Both the position numbers and the translations under genes were made by a program. Below, in pieces: positions 38,182-49,650 of a stretch of DNA of 64,000 bases. Every line of letters begins with the position of its first letter. Within the stretch, counting starts at the first letter, position 1. The notes under the pieces are model-generated. The model searched no databases, was not told the origin of the DNA, and saw only the letters and a program-made list of their open reading frames with translations. The DNA comes from Gordionus sp. m RMFG-2023 (Eukaryota; Nematomorpha; Gordioida; Chordodea; Parachordodidae), in assembly GCF_954871325.1 (NCBI RefSeq), contig NC_088775.1:8843561-8907560 (forward strand), given 5' to 3'.

Positions 38182-39106
38182 GGGGAGACTGGGTTTAGGT
38201 AAACCCCGGGGCTTGGCTAACCAATTAATCTCATTTTAAAATTGAATACACCAGAAGGTTAAAATTTAATCCTTATATAGTTTTTATTAGTTAACATCTA
38301 TAGACAAAAAAACTTTGAAATATTTAATTATTAAAAATTTTATTTAAGAAATAAAATTTTGACGAATTCTCAAAGGATTTTACATGACAGAATTATACTT
38401 TTTATTAAAATATATAATTATTTATATGTAACTTAAATTTTAGCAAAGTATAAACACTCTTCTATAATTTAGTTAGGTTTTACGAGCATTTATTATATCT
38501 AGATATTATTTCAATTATAATTTGTCAATTTAGAGCTAGCGGGGCTTGATAAACCATACACGCCAATTAAGGCAGTTAATAATACAAAAAGTTTTATAAT
38601 TTTGGAAAGACAATTTCATCGCTGTTTTTGATTGGTATTTAGTATTTATGCTAAGAAATCTTAATCTTTCCTTAAGATCCTTATTTTTTTATGTCCAAAA
38701 TGATTATTAAATTAACCAAAATTTAGTTTTAATTCTTATATATAATAAATTTCAATTTATAAGTATTACAATATTTTGAACAATAAAACAATAAAATTAT
38801 TCTATACTTATCATTATTAATAATAAAAATGCATTTAAATTTATTATGGCCTAAAAAAATCAATGGTTTAGGAAGCCCCTTGAAGTAGTTTGCCTCACCC
38901 AGCTATTGGGGCTTGTTGGAGAAAATTTTTACTTTTACAAAACTAAAATTTTTAAAAAATGATTTTATTCTTAAAATTTTTTATAAGGCACCTTTATAGA
39001 GTATAGTTTTAGGATCTAATCATAAATTTTTTTATATATTATCTAAAAAAAACTAGGAGCTATATCCACTTTTGTAAAAATCAGTTCGGCTAACCCCAGT
39101 CTCCAC
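38182..39106. mobile_element. 925-bp element with TA target duplication and a demonstrable empty site
   Basis: Ends are GGGGAGACTGGG (38,182-38,193) and CCCCAGTCTCCAC (39,094-39,106), inverted at 11 of 12 bases, with TA on each side (38,180-38,181; 39,107-39,108). In the opposite inverted-repeat arm the flanks 'aatggta' and 'ttgttgttgatg' are joined with a single TA at 49,134-49,135, which is the unoccupied site. The element has no usable open frame, so it is non-autonomous. TA targets fit Tc1/mariner-like or related DDE transposases. Confidence 0.85.
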
Positions 39107-39108
39107 TA

Positions 39109-41620
39109 CCATTCAATTATCTAATATCTGAAAATAATAAATAATCGATTACATTAATAGATTAAGCTAAATATAATATATATTATTAGCCAAAGAATTT
39201 ATATATATAAATCGATAATATTCAAATAGAAATTTTTATATATAATTTTAGTTCCATTTTGGGAGCACAATTATGAAATTGTATTTTTATTTTAGTAGTG
39301 GTTTAATTTCTCAATGTTTTAATAAAAAATATTATAAATAAATGTAATGTTATTTAAAAAATTTACACCAAAAGAATATGTTTTTACACGTTTATTCGAT
39401 ATAAAAAATTATGATCCCTTGAAAAAGGGTAATGATGTAGGGGAGACCGGGATTGATGGGATAAATAACAAAGTTAACGCGTATAACTTTTTAACTTTGA
39501 GCATAAAGTCCTCAAATTTGGTTTTAAGATGTATTTTTATATCTAATTTTTTTTCCATGTTCATTTCATTTGAAGAACTTTTTTGATTTGAAATATTTTG
39601 CACCGTTTTTTTACCCCAAAATTATAAAAGTCACCATCTAGTTTAATTTGCTTTTAGCAAAATTTATTAAGGCTCAGAATTTAAAAATTTGCAAACATGT
39701 TCTTTAGCTATAAAATGAATTTATCAAAAATTTATAGCTTAACTAGAAGTTACGCATTAACGATTTGTACAATATATATAACCTTGAGGTAAAGTTGTCA
39801 TGGGGTTATACGGTTAATTCTGTCTGATTTAAGCCTGAAAAGATAATTTTTAAATATAAACGTCTACACGATATTAAGACACTTTTGATTAAAATGAAAC
39901 ATTTGGAATAAAATTCTAGGAATTTTTGCAAAGATTAAGAATAATTTAAATGTACAATGTGCCAAAAATGGGCACCAAAATGCACTATTTTTGATATAAT
40001 TTTTTTACATTCCGATATTATATTGATTAATTTACTAAAAGTGATGAATATATTTTAAAATTTAGTTATTTTATTCATTTAAACAAAGTAGTTATGCTAA
40101 ATTTATAATAACAACTTTACCATGCTTAGCAACTTTGCCCTAGGTATGGGATAAAATGGCGAAAAATCAAAATGTTTTTTTCGAGTGGAATCCGTAGCTC
40201 AGTTGTTTTATACGTTGATTGAGGAAGCACTTTATAGATCTCGACCTGGGTTTGAATCAAAAATCCAACTAGGATCATGTTTTTTTCCTGAAGCCAAAGG
40301 TAGTTCAGTGCTATGGCGTATAATATATAGAAGAAGCGGCCGCGTGATTCCGCGTTGATATATATTAAAATGGAAATGGGTCTCACATTTAGTAAAATTT
40401 GGTCGTTGTTTAACAAATTTGGTTGTCGTTAGTTTAACAAATTGCTGTATGATGACCAACTATCCCTATCCCGGAAAATATTTAAAATGATCATAAATTT
40501 AGTAAATTTTCATTTCAGTATTTAACTTTTTTTCTATAATATTACGACACTAGACAAGTTATCATTTCTTATTAGGATTCTGACTCAATTTTGAAAGTGT
40601 TCTTTAAAAATTATTGATTATTACAATAAGGGGGCATGTCCTAAGGGTTACATTTATCTTTTCTTGCCCAAATAAACCATTAATAGCTATATTACTTTGT
40701 ATACAGCGCTTATTTATCATTGATCTAATTAATGAAAATAAAGATCAACATTTCTATCATAACAATTAGAGTCATTATTGAACTACATTTTCTATTTGAT
40801 AAATTCATAATAACAATTATCTGATATCAAAGTCATTTTCTTTATTTTAAAAAATATATTTTTCCTACATTTTTATAAAAGAGATTTTTATGCTTAATTG
40901 TAAGTTATACTACCATAATTGTTTATTAGTAACTTCCTTTTAATTAAAAAATTTTTTTTTAATTTTGTAAAAAAAAAAATTAAGTCTATAAAATAAATTG
41001 ATTAGTATTAGTAATAAATTTCAAATGTGTTCCAAATACGCAATAATTCTAAATAAACAATAATAATTATGTAGCATTATATATATATATACATATTATT
41101 TCTCCTTCTCAACGATGGCAAATAATAGGTTTATACTAATAACTATTGAAAACTTTATGGGCAGATGGGATATGTTTTGGGGGCAATGTTTATATCATTT
41201 GTTATTGCGAGTTGAGTAGTCTAAAGGTATCCCTAGCATAGATGATCATTCATAGGGCAGCGTTTATTGATAGTATAAAGCTAAGATAGTTGCTCTTTAT
41301 TATGTTTCTAGCCAGCCTCTCTGGTAACCATATCAGGTTAATTCTGCGAAACATTTATCGCGATATCGTTTGTCGCGAAAGAAATTTATAGAAAGTTAAT
41401 ATCGCGAATTTTTTTACCCAAAACATTTATAGAGAAGACAATATCGCGAACCCATTTTTGAGAATTTATTTTAGCGAAGATTTAACTCCTAATACTTTAG
41501 AGCAAATTTATTTCAACGAAACTTTTATCGCGAACCCGTTTAGCAAAATTTTTATCGCGAACCCGTTATAGCGAAACTTCTATCGCAACTCTTTATAGCG
41601 AATTTTCTATGCGAAGTTAT
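39109..41620. repeat. Left inner arm of the large inverted repeat
   Basis: Reverse complement, with scattered differences, of 46,440-49,133. Shared landmarks include 'atcgattacattaat', 'gggagcacaattatgaaatt', the tRNA-like segment, 'catcaatg...gataatt' blocks and 'tagttgctctttattatg'. Short open frames at 39,347-39,603 and 40,126-40,459 are not kept in the other arm and I do not call them genes. Confidence 0.85.
40187..40260 (+). ncRNA. tRNA-like / SINE-head sequence (left arm)
   Basis: TAGCTCAGTTG (40,195-40,205) resembles a pol III A box, and GGGTTTGAATC (40,248-40,258) a B box, 42 bp apart, which is normal for a tRNA gene. The arms do not pair into a clean cloverleaf and there is no CCA-proximal acceptor stem, so it is a tRNA-derived relic or the head of a SINE rather than a working tRNA gene. 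The other arm carries the mirror copy at 48,082-48,152. Confidence 0.4.
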
Positions 41621-41650
41621 GATCTAGAGCGCATTACCGCGAAACAATAA
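41345..41650. repeat. Degenerate CG-containing repeat (TATCGCGAA unit)
   Basis: The words 'atcgcgaacccgtt' and 'gcgaaacttttatcgcgaa' recur at irregular spacing, about 27 bp apart in the best part (41,527, 41,554, 41,582). CGCGA is otherwise very rare in this AT-rich window. The right arm carries a weaker inverted version at 46,440-46,600. No coding sense. Confidence 0.6.
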
Positions 41651-41737
41651 ATATATTGCAAACGAATGCATTTATTTAAAGAAATAACATATTCAATATT
41701 AACTTACCCCATTTGATAGACAGGGTAAATGTTTATA

Positions 41738-41905
41738 AAACTTCTTCAAATTATAGAAACGGGTTCAAACTTTGTGATAAAAATTAAATTTTTGGATAGA
41801 TTTAGTTTACGAGAATAAAGTAATCTTCTTGATAAATTTACTTTTAAAGAAAATATTTAATTAAAGTGAGAATCGAGAAATATATATCTAGTCAAAATAA
41901 ATCTA
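41738..41905. repeat. Segment inverted at 55,861-56,033
   Basis: Reverse-complement match around 'tttgtgataaaaattaaatt' and 'agatttagtttacgagaata', about 170 bp. It shows that the sequence next to the left arm is also found beyond the outer end of the right arm. The rest of 41,906-42,471 is AT-rich without a recognised feature. Confidence 0.7.
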
Positions 41906-42479
41906 CATATTATATGGCAATGGGGTTAGAATCAATCATGATAATAAAAACATAACGAATGCTAAGAATAAAATAAAAAAGGGTACCACAATAAAATAAA
42001 TTTTAATTTATTTCATTAAAAAGTGCATATTAAATTATCAAACTCTTCTATATTTATATTAAAATAAAATATGATTAATCTATATAAAAATATAAAAATC
42101 CAAATTTTTATAAAATTTAAGAAAATTTAATAATGAAGAATAAAAAAATCATGTTTTTTTAAAAAAAAATTTCATAATGATCCAAATATATCAAAATATC
42201 GGAAATTTTCATAAAAAAATTGATTGACATAAAAAATCACCAATCAAAGCATTTTATAAAAAAGATTGACATTATATAAATGTATATAATTATCGATATA
42301 AAATTGCGACTAGCGATGACAATCATAAAACCTGAGTTAATATTGAGCCTTTAGGATTTATACTGATTCCATTAATTGATTCAAGCTTTGTTCAAATGGC
42401 CACATAGAATCAAGATCAGGCTAAGATTGCTTCAGCTAATTCATCTTTAAAATATAATGTTAAAATGAATGATGGATAT

Positions 42480-44051
42480 CAGTGGCGTTTCCAGGATTTT
42501 CTTATAGGGGGGGGGGGGGAATTTTTTGGGGGACTTCGCCCCCAAACCCCTTTTACCTGGCCTTCGGCCAGCTTTCCCCGGCCTTCGGCCGGGTCTTATT
42601 TAGCTATTCTATTAAATTATGAATAATTTAATAATAATTATATTTCTATTTTTAACTATTATTTACTAATTCGTGCTTATGGATAGGATATTACAAGCCT
42701 CTTTTTTATTATTTCAAGTTAGGTATATTATATTTAATAAAGTTTTTTTAAATGTAAAGGTTTATTTATATGTAAAGTTGAAATAAAGTGTAATGTGATT
42801 TTTTTTAAAATTTGCTTTAAAAACTAGCCTCAGCTTAAATTCTCATACAATATAAGTAGAATATAATTTTTTTTATTGAAAATACTAATAGTAGTTTAAA
42901 ATATTGACTAGAAAATAATTAAATTAACAAGTTTTTTTTAACTTCTTATCAAATACAAGATTTTTAATTATTTCGTTTGTCTTTGGAACCAAATCTCTGT
43001 GTATATTTAACAGAGCTAACCCATTTAGCCGAGATTCAGTACTTCGTAAATATGTTTTCTCCCTTCTCAAGTTGGAAAAAGTCCTTTCATTTGTACATGT
43101 TGTAATAGGCAAACATGCAAGAATATAAAACAACTTCGAAATATTAGGAAATTGAGCCAAGGTTTCTTTACACCGATTGAGCGCATCAATAGCATGCTCA
43201 GGTAAAATAGCTAAACGTATAAATATTTATACCACAATTCGAATTCACTGATTAAATTTATTTCAGTATCAATATCATAGGAATAAAATTTTTCTAAATA
43301 TTTAATTTTACCAATAGTGGCATTAGAAAATGAAGAAGGATCTTTGGGTAATAAAACTTGAAGATTGCTAAAGACTTGTTTTTTATCTAAAACCCGTACT
43401 TTTATTTGCTATAAAAAAGTATCTAAGAATGGGATGAAAATGGATATTTTATAATATTCTTCAGTTGAGCCAATATTTATTTTCATCTCAAATAATGGCC
43501 TAGGTGCTAGACGAGGTTTAATTAGTATTATATCATAAAATTTAGCCTTCGATTCAACGTCTAGATAAATATTATGAAAATATTTATCTACATTCATTCT
43601 TATTGTATCTACCTGTTCATGTATATTTTCCGCCAAATCAATAACTTGAACCAAATCTAAATTTGGTTTTTGTAAATTTCTACAAAGTAGTGAGCTAAAA
43701 ATAATTTATTGATGCAACTAGCAGCAATGATAAACTCTGATTGATCAATTGAATTCAATAATGATATCGCTGCTAACGACACATTACTTTTTTTCATGCT
43801 CAGCCTTATTTATAAATTATCGTTTGATTTCAATCTCTTTGACTAAATATTTTTCCATTTTATTAATATTTTTGAATAATATGTTGGAAAATTAATATTC
43901 AAATATTTGTAAAATTTTGATTGGTGGGGAGGGGGGATCTGGGGGGTGGTGGTAAAATTTTTATTAGCTTAAAATGATATTTATGAAAATAGTCAAATTT
44001 GCGATGGGGGGGGAAAATTTCCCGCTTTCCCCCCCATTGGTTACGCGCCTG
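42480..44051 (-). mobile_element. Complete hAT element, 1,572 bp, with perfect 8-bp target duplication
   Basis: The element starts 'cagtggcgtttccaggattt' and ends 'ccattggttacgcgcctg'. It is flanked by identical 8-bp repeats ATGGATAT at 42,472-42,479 and 44,052-44,059, the hallmark of hAT insertion. On the minus strand 43,654-43,409 encodes a transposase core piece (QVDTIRMNVDKYFHNIYLD, IFIPFLDTFL) and 43,160-42,924 the C-terminal dimerisation region (FYILACLPITTCTNERTFSN, SRLNGLALLNIHRDLVPKTN). The N-terminal half including the BED finger is missing and the pieces are not joined, so it is an internally deleted, non-autonomous copy of the family also seen at 14,548. It sits in the centre of the inverted-repeat spacer. 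Confidence 0.93.
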
Positions 44052-44059
44052 ATGGATAT

Positions 44060-45950
44060 TTTAATTAAAGAAAATAATTTTCAAGAACTCTAAGTTTAAC
44101 ATAAAAAATTCAGCCATGAGAACAAGTGGTAAAAATCTCGTAGATAAACTACAACATCTCTCACTTTATTGTTATCATATCTGTAATTTTTTAAACTCCT
44201 TTATTGAATAGATTTGTAAGCACTTTGTAGTCTTTGACTACTAAACAGTAAAATATGCTATTTTTCCAAACTGCATTATACAACTTGTGTAAAATATAAG
44301 TCTAGGTGAGACCGAAGTTATATTGTCCATAAAAAATTGAAGCGCTATAAAAAATAGACGCAGCCAATATTCCAAAAGGTTTAAACGTAGTTTTATTCTT
44401 TACATATATCTCTACGAAAGAAATTAATATTTAAGAAAAAAATTTATACTAGTTTAAAAAAAATTTAAACAAATGAAAATTTAGGAATTATAAAAAACAC
44501 CCGGGACTATTACCATTTTGTGTTGAGTGACTCGTTCTTATGTCGTCGTGTTCATAATCAACACTGCTCTGCGCCAGTAGAGGAGTGAGGTAACCTCATA
44601 TAGAGCCAATATGGGGCTTTAAGGCATTTATATGCTAGAAATACTTATTCTATTCACCACTCTTTGTCCCATCTAATTAAAGAAATGGCGTATCAGTTAA
44701 GGCTATGCTTCCAAGCCCATATAGAGACGACATTGCTTTTTATGCACACCTGGATGATCCCTTCACAAATCGCCACATCGTGGTGAAACTGTTACAAGCG
44801 TCATCGAGCAGGCCCAGATAAGTTAAATTTGCTCCGTTATACATCTTTCCCAAAGAAGATTGATCAACTAGAGTCATCAGTGATTTCTTACAAGCTTCCA
44901 AAAACTTCCTGAGATATTTATTAGGGTTGACATTTATCCCGCTGATGACCGTAATGTTATTAAAGAGCTTTTCTCGGCTTGATTATTTATCATAAAAGAT
45001 TTATTTAAAATATTCATTGAAAGCACGGTCCATTACATCGATTGACGATTAATATGGTTCCTATGTCATAGACTTCAGTAGAGCAAGCTACTTTTGAAGA
45101 AATCAAAACGTTATTGGATTAGCTACTGTTAAGGTATTAGGCGATTCAAAATAAATTACATCTAAGAGGAATAAAGGATTTCCCTATAATGAAGTATTTG
45201 GATTATGAAATTTATTATTGGGATAAAAAAAAATTTATCCTGTCCTATGCTTTTCCTCCAAGTCTTATGTTATAAAAATCGCACATAATGAAATTATGCT
45301 TTATTAATATATTAAGCATTGAGTTCATTTGTTAAATATCCTTATTTGCGAAATTGATATCTGGGTTGCACCAATATTTATTGTCTGAAGTACTTAATAT
45401 TTATAAATTCATCAATCATTTTTACCAGTCACTAATCAAAAACAGTGTTATTTTATACTTTCTATATCGAATTTTGCATGGCAATTCAAAATATATTACA
45501 TCTAAAAAGGATTTCCCTAATTCAAAATATTTAGAATTTTATGATTTTTACTATCTTGATAGATATTTTTTTATCTTTTCCGTTAAATTAGATATAAAAT
45601 ATTTGTTCAAAGATTTGATAGGAATTTGAATCTAATATTAAGACACAGCTTAAGCATGGAGTTTGCCAAACTTTGACAAGCACTAAATCTGAAGTTTAAG
45701 CTAATGTTAATGCTAATTACAAAACATGTAGGTTAGTGGTACAGCATATATTCTTTTTTTTCCTTAATTATTCAGAATTGTGACTACTTAAAGTAAGTTT
45801 TACTGAATTCCCAAATGCTGATTATGCCAAGTAAAAATTTTAATTTTCTCAGAATTTAATTTCTTAGAAAATATAATATATCGCTCAGAAATGTTTGCTA
45901 TTTCTTAGCGTAAGCATGATTCTTGAAATTTTAAAATTAATCATTATTGC
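44060..45950. other. Spacer of the large inverted repeat with decayed coding-like pieces
   Basis: Between 44,680 and 44,800 the plus strand reads GVSVKAMLPSPYRDD and FYAHLDDPFTNRHIVVKLLQ before a stop. 45,150-45,265 reads AIQNKLHLRGIKDF and MKYLDYEIYYWDKKKF. 45,480-45,600 repeats the latter in diverged form (direct repeat about 330 bp apart). The composition looks protein-like but stops interrupt it and I recognise no family. This is probably a dead gene or transposon. Confidence 0.35.
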
Positions 45951-46123
45951 ATCAAAATGACAGAGAAGTATCAAAATGACAGAGAAGTATCAAAATGACA
46001 GAGAAGTATCAAAATGACAGAGAAGTATCAAAATGACAGAGAAGTATCAAAATGACAGAGAAGTATCAAAATGACAGAGAAGTATCAAAATGACAGAGAA
46101 GTATCAAAATGACAGAGAAGTAT
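45951..46123. repeat. 19-bp minisatellite, about 9 copies
   Basis: The unit 'atcaaaatgacagagaagt' is repeated about nine times head to tail with almost no variation. It lies in the inverted-repeat spacer. One stray half unit occurs at 46,276-46,288 ('gtgacagagaagt'). It is a head-to-tail repeat without unique spacers, so not a CRISPR array. Confidence 0.97.
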
Positions 46124-47188
46124 AAAAATGCTCACAGTAGTAAGTTGAGTCATAAGTTATGACTCACTGAGCTAACCGCTGGACTTACAATCATTATTGA
46201 CAAGAGACCAGGAAGATATTGCTAAATTTATTTTTTGTCACAGCAGATATCGGTTACATTCTTACCTATAAGTGACAGAGAAGTCATAAAACATTTCGCA
46301 TTTATGATTTGGGGGGCTTTTGTGGGTAAGTATTGAATATGCTCATTTCCAGTAAGTAATTTGCAGGCCCAATATAGTTATTGCCTCCTGGTAATACGCT
46401 CGAGACTATAACCTGCGGTAGAAGAGCTATACAAGGGTGCATTAAAAGTTTTGCCATAACGAGACCAGCGATAGAAAGTTTCGCTTAAATCTTATTTGTT
46501 ATAAAGTATTCGTAGTCAAGGCTTCACGAAAATAAATTCGGTATAATGGGTTTGCGATATTGTCTTCGCTATAAATATTTTGTGGAAAAAATTTGCGGGA
46601 CTTGATACGGTTACTACCTACATCAGAGGCTGGCTAAAAACATAATAAAGAGCAACTATCTTAGCTCTATACTATCAAAAAACGCGACCCTGTGAATGAT
46701 GGATATGCTTAGACTACTCAACTCTTAATTAACAAATAAAAACATTGCACCCAAAACATGTCCCATCTGCCCATAAAGTTGACGATAATTATTAGTATAA
46801 CCCTATTAATTTGCTATCGTTGAGGAGAAGTATCAGATTATTTATTGTTGTTTATTTATAATTATTGCGTATTTGGAACATATTTGTAATTTACTACTAA
46901 CACTAATAATTTATTTTATAGGCTTTTAATTTTTATTAACAAAAATTCCTAAGATTTTTTTAATTAAAAGGAAGTTATTAATAATCAGTAGTATAACTTA
47001 CCAATAAGTATAAAAATCTCTTTGATAAAAATGTAGGATATATATTATTTTTTTTAAAAATAAAGAAAATCACTTTAATATCAGATAATTGTTATTATGA
47101 ATTTATCAAATTCAAAATGTATCTCAATAATGAATCTGATTGTTTTAATAGAAATGTTGATCGATTATTATCTATAATTAGATCGTTG

Positions 47189-47516
47189 CAATGACATATA
47201 TAATACCTAGACTGACAATTCATTCATTAAAAGTGTACATCAATGGAAACCAGCTGGACATCTTGGTTACACTATTCATTATTAAAATTTTAAACGAGAG
47301 CCTAATTTATTCCTATATCTGATGCAAGCTTTATTAAAGAATTACCGGATCATGGAGATAATAAGGAAACAATATCAAATTAATAGTAGTTTTTAACATG
47401 AGAATAATTACTATATGTGTTACCAAAATGGCGGGTTCAGCTGATTTGCTTTTAACGACGCTTAAAAATTCATTTTAATGAATGAATTGTCAGTCTAGGT
47501 ATTATATATGTCATTG
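47189..47516. mobile_element. 328-bp hAT-type MITE with 44-bp perfect inverted termini
   Basis: The first 44 bases, starting CAATGACATATATAATACCT, are the exact reverse complement of the last 44. The element is flanked by perfect 8-bp direct repeats GATCGTTG (47,181-47,188 and 47,517-47,524). The corresponding place in the left arm (40,718-40,725, reading GATCAATG on the reverse strand) has no insert. Eight-bp duplication and CA..TG ends indicate a hAT transposase. No open frame inside. Intact termini suggest recent movement. Confidence 0.92.
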
Positions 47517-48081
47517 GATCGTTGATAAATAAGCGTTGTATACAAAGTAAAATAGCTATTAATGGTAATGGGGAAAAAATATATTTGGTCAATAAAAGAA
47601 AGTGCAACCCTTTAAGACCCATCTTTCCATACCCCCCCCCCAAGCCATTTTCAAAAATTTTACTATGGGGAATATTCCCGGAAAATATTTAAAATGATCA
47701 TAAATTAAGAAAAATATAGGAAATTTTAATTCCAGTATATAACTGTTTTTCAATAATATTACGTCACTAGACAATTCGCAATGATCATTTCCTATTAGGA
47801 TTCTTATTTCAACCTCGATTTTGAAAATGTGAGCTTTAAAATTTCTTATTAAAATAAGATTGAGTTGTAACATTCTTATTGGGGATAGTTGGTCATCATA
47901 TAGCAATTTGTTAAACGAAACCAAATTTGTTATTAAACAACGACCAAATTTTATTAAAATGCAGGTGAGACCCATTTTTATATTAATTAACGGAATCACG
48001 CGGTAGCATCTTCTAAATATCATACGCCATAGCACGATACTACCTTTGGCTTCAGGAAAAAAACCAGGTCCTTGTCTTGTT

Positions 48082-48152
48082 GAATTCAAACCCAGGTCGA
48101 GATCTACAAAGTCTTCCTCAATCAACGTCTATAGCAACTGAGCCACGGATTC
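48082..48152 (-). ncRNA. tRNA-like / SINE-head sequence (right arm)
   Basis: Minus-strand mirror of the segment at 40,187: A-box-like TGGCTCAGTTG (48,145-48,135) and B-box-like GGGTTTGAATTC (48,093-48,082). The two copies differ at about a dozen positions without obvious compensatory pairing, which argues against selection on a tRNA fold. Confidence 0.4.
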
Positions 48153-49133
48153 TACTTGAAACAACATTGCTATTTTTGCCATTTTATCCCATACCCAGGG
48201 TAAAGTAACTAAGCATCAGGGTAAAATGGTTATAAAATTTGGCAAAACTATAAAAATGTTTTGATTTTGAAATCTATTCATCACTTTTAGTATAAGTTAA
48301 TCAATACAATGTAATCAATTATATCAAAAATAATACATTTTGAGTGTGCCCATTTTAGGCACATCATACATTTCAATTATTCTTTCCGCTTGAAACTATT
48401 CTTAAAATTTTATTCCAAATAACAAACAATTTATAAATGTTTTGCTCAAAAATGTTTTTAAATCGTGTGGCGTTTATATTTAAAAATTATCTTTTTACGC
48501 TTAAATCAGACAGAATATTTTAATCGTTTTACCCATATAAACTTTACCTCAAGGTGATATATATTCTACGACTCTTTATTGCGTAACTTTTAATTAAGCT
48601 ATAAATTTTTGACAAATTTATTTTATAGCTATTGCTGGAACATGTATAAAAATTAATAAATTCTGATCATTTTATGGGTGATTTTTATAATATTTGGGTG
48701 AAAAACGGTTTTTTGGCAAAATATGTCAAATCAAGAAATTTTTTAAAAAATGAATATATAGGTAAAGAAATTAGATTAAAAATACATCTTCACACTAAAT
48801 TTAAGGACTTTAAAGTAAAAATGTTATACGCATTAGCATTGTTAACCCTTCAATCATTTATCCCCCATGTCCCATTTACCTTCTTCAAGGGATTATTTTT
48901 TTACATTAAAAAATATATATAAAATATTCGTAAAATAACAATACATATATTTTTTTTTATTAAAACATCATTATGAAATAAAAACGCTCTTAAAATAAGC
49001 AATTTCATAATTGTGTTCCCAAAATGAAACAAATTTCTATTTGAATATTTCGATTTATATATAAAAATTATTTGGCTGATAATTAATCCATTAATGTAAT
49101 CGATTATTTCTTTTAGATATTAGATTAGAATGG

Positions 49134-49582
49134 TATTGTTGTTGATGTTATTTTTTGATTAATTAAATATCATTCATTCAAGTTACATTATATCAATACC
49201 TTTAATTAAATCTTTCACATTTCATTTTATTGCCCTTTTTTTGCCCAACGATTCAAAAAGTCGTTAATGTTAATCGTGTTTAATTAAAAAATTTGTAAGT
49301 TATTTTTAAATAGTAATTGACTGAAATTTTTAATTTATTTAACATTCTAAATGATATGTTTATAAAACTTTGAGAGAATATTTTCATTTAGTACGTTCAA
49401 TTGAGAAAACAGAAAAAGGAAAATAAATAAAATTAGAGCTCTATCGACTTGTAATATTTCTCTTAAAATTTGGCTATTTTGCGTTTTTGTAAATTTATTA
49501 AACTCGAATTTTAATGTGAAAGGAATATTTTTATAAAAATGGATTTCAAAATCGAAATATGAAAAACGAAAATAAAATCTAT
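49134..49582. repeat. 5' flank of receptor unit E
   Basis: Begins exactly at the inverted-repeat arm boundary and matches 13,043-13,540, reverse 38,180-37,690, and 63,489-63,925 ('aagttacattatatcaatac', 'ttagtacgttcaattgag', 'aaatggatttcaaaatcgaa'). No open frame. Confidence 0.7.
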
Positions 49583-49650
49583 CACGTGTTTATTTTTATG
49601 TTCCATTGGGATATATATGTGGGAGCTGCATAAGTTAGCAGGAAACGTGG
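49583..49650 (+). promoter_or_regulatory. Promoter-like cassette upstream of the intact receptor
   Basis: CACGTG (49,583-49,588), TATATAT (49,612-49,618) and 'gttagcaggaaacgtgg' in the usual order. It lies 580 bp before the start codon of the one intact receptor. Here the third block reads GTTAGCAGGAAACG, departing from the GTTGGCCGGAAACG of most copies. Confidence 0.45.

Larger units (their letters stand above)
46440..49133. repeat. Right inner arm of the large inverted repeat
   Basis: Reverse complement of 39,109-41,620. It is longer by a 328-bp MITE at 47,189. The arm ends at 49,134, where the receptor 5' flank begins in the same order as it does, inverted, beyond 38,180. A 178-codon minus-strand frame at 48,125-47,589 overlaps the tRNA-like segment and is not kept in the left arm, so I reject it as a gene. 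Confidence 0.85.

Noticed and set aside
45951-46123. Possible CRISPR-like array
   Set aside because: The 19-bp units are directly adjacent without unique spacers, and the window is from a eukaryote. It is a minisatellite.
46145-46200. tRNA-like words 'actcactgagctaaccgctggactt'
   Set aside because: They resemble the D-arm to anticodon region of a tRNA on one strand, but no T-arm, acceptor stem or B box follows on either strand.
47589-48125. A 178-codon minus-strand frame
   Set aside because: It overlaps the tRNA-like segment in the right arm, matches no family, and the mirror region in the left arm does not keep it open.
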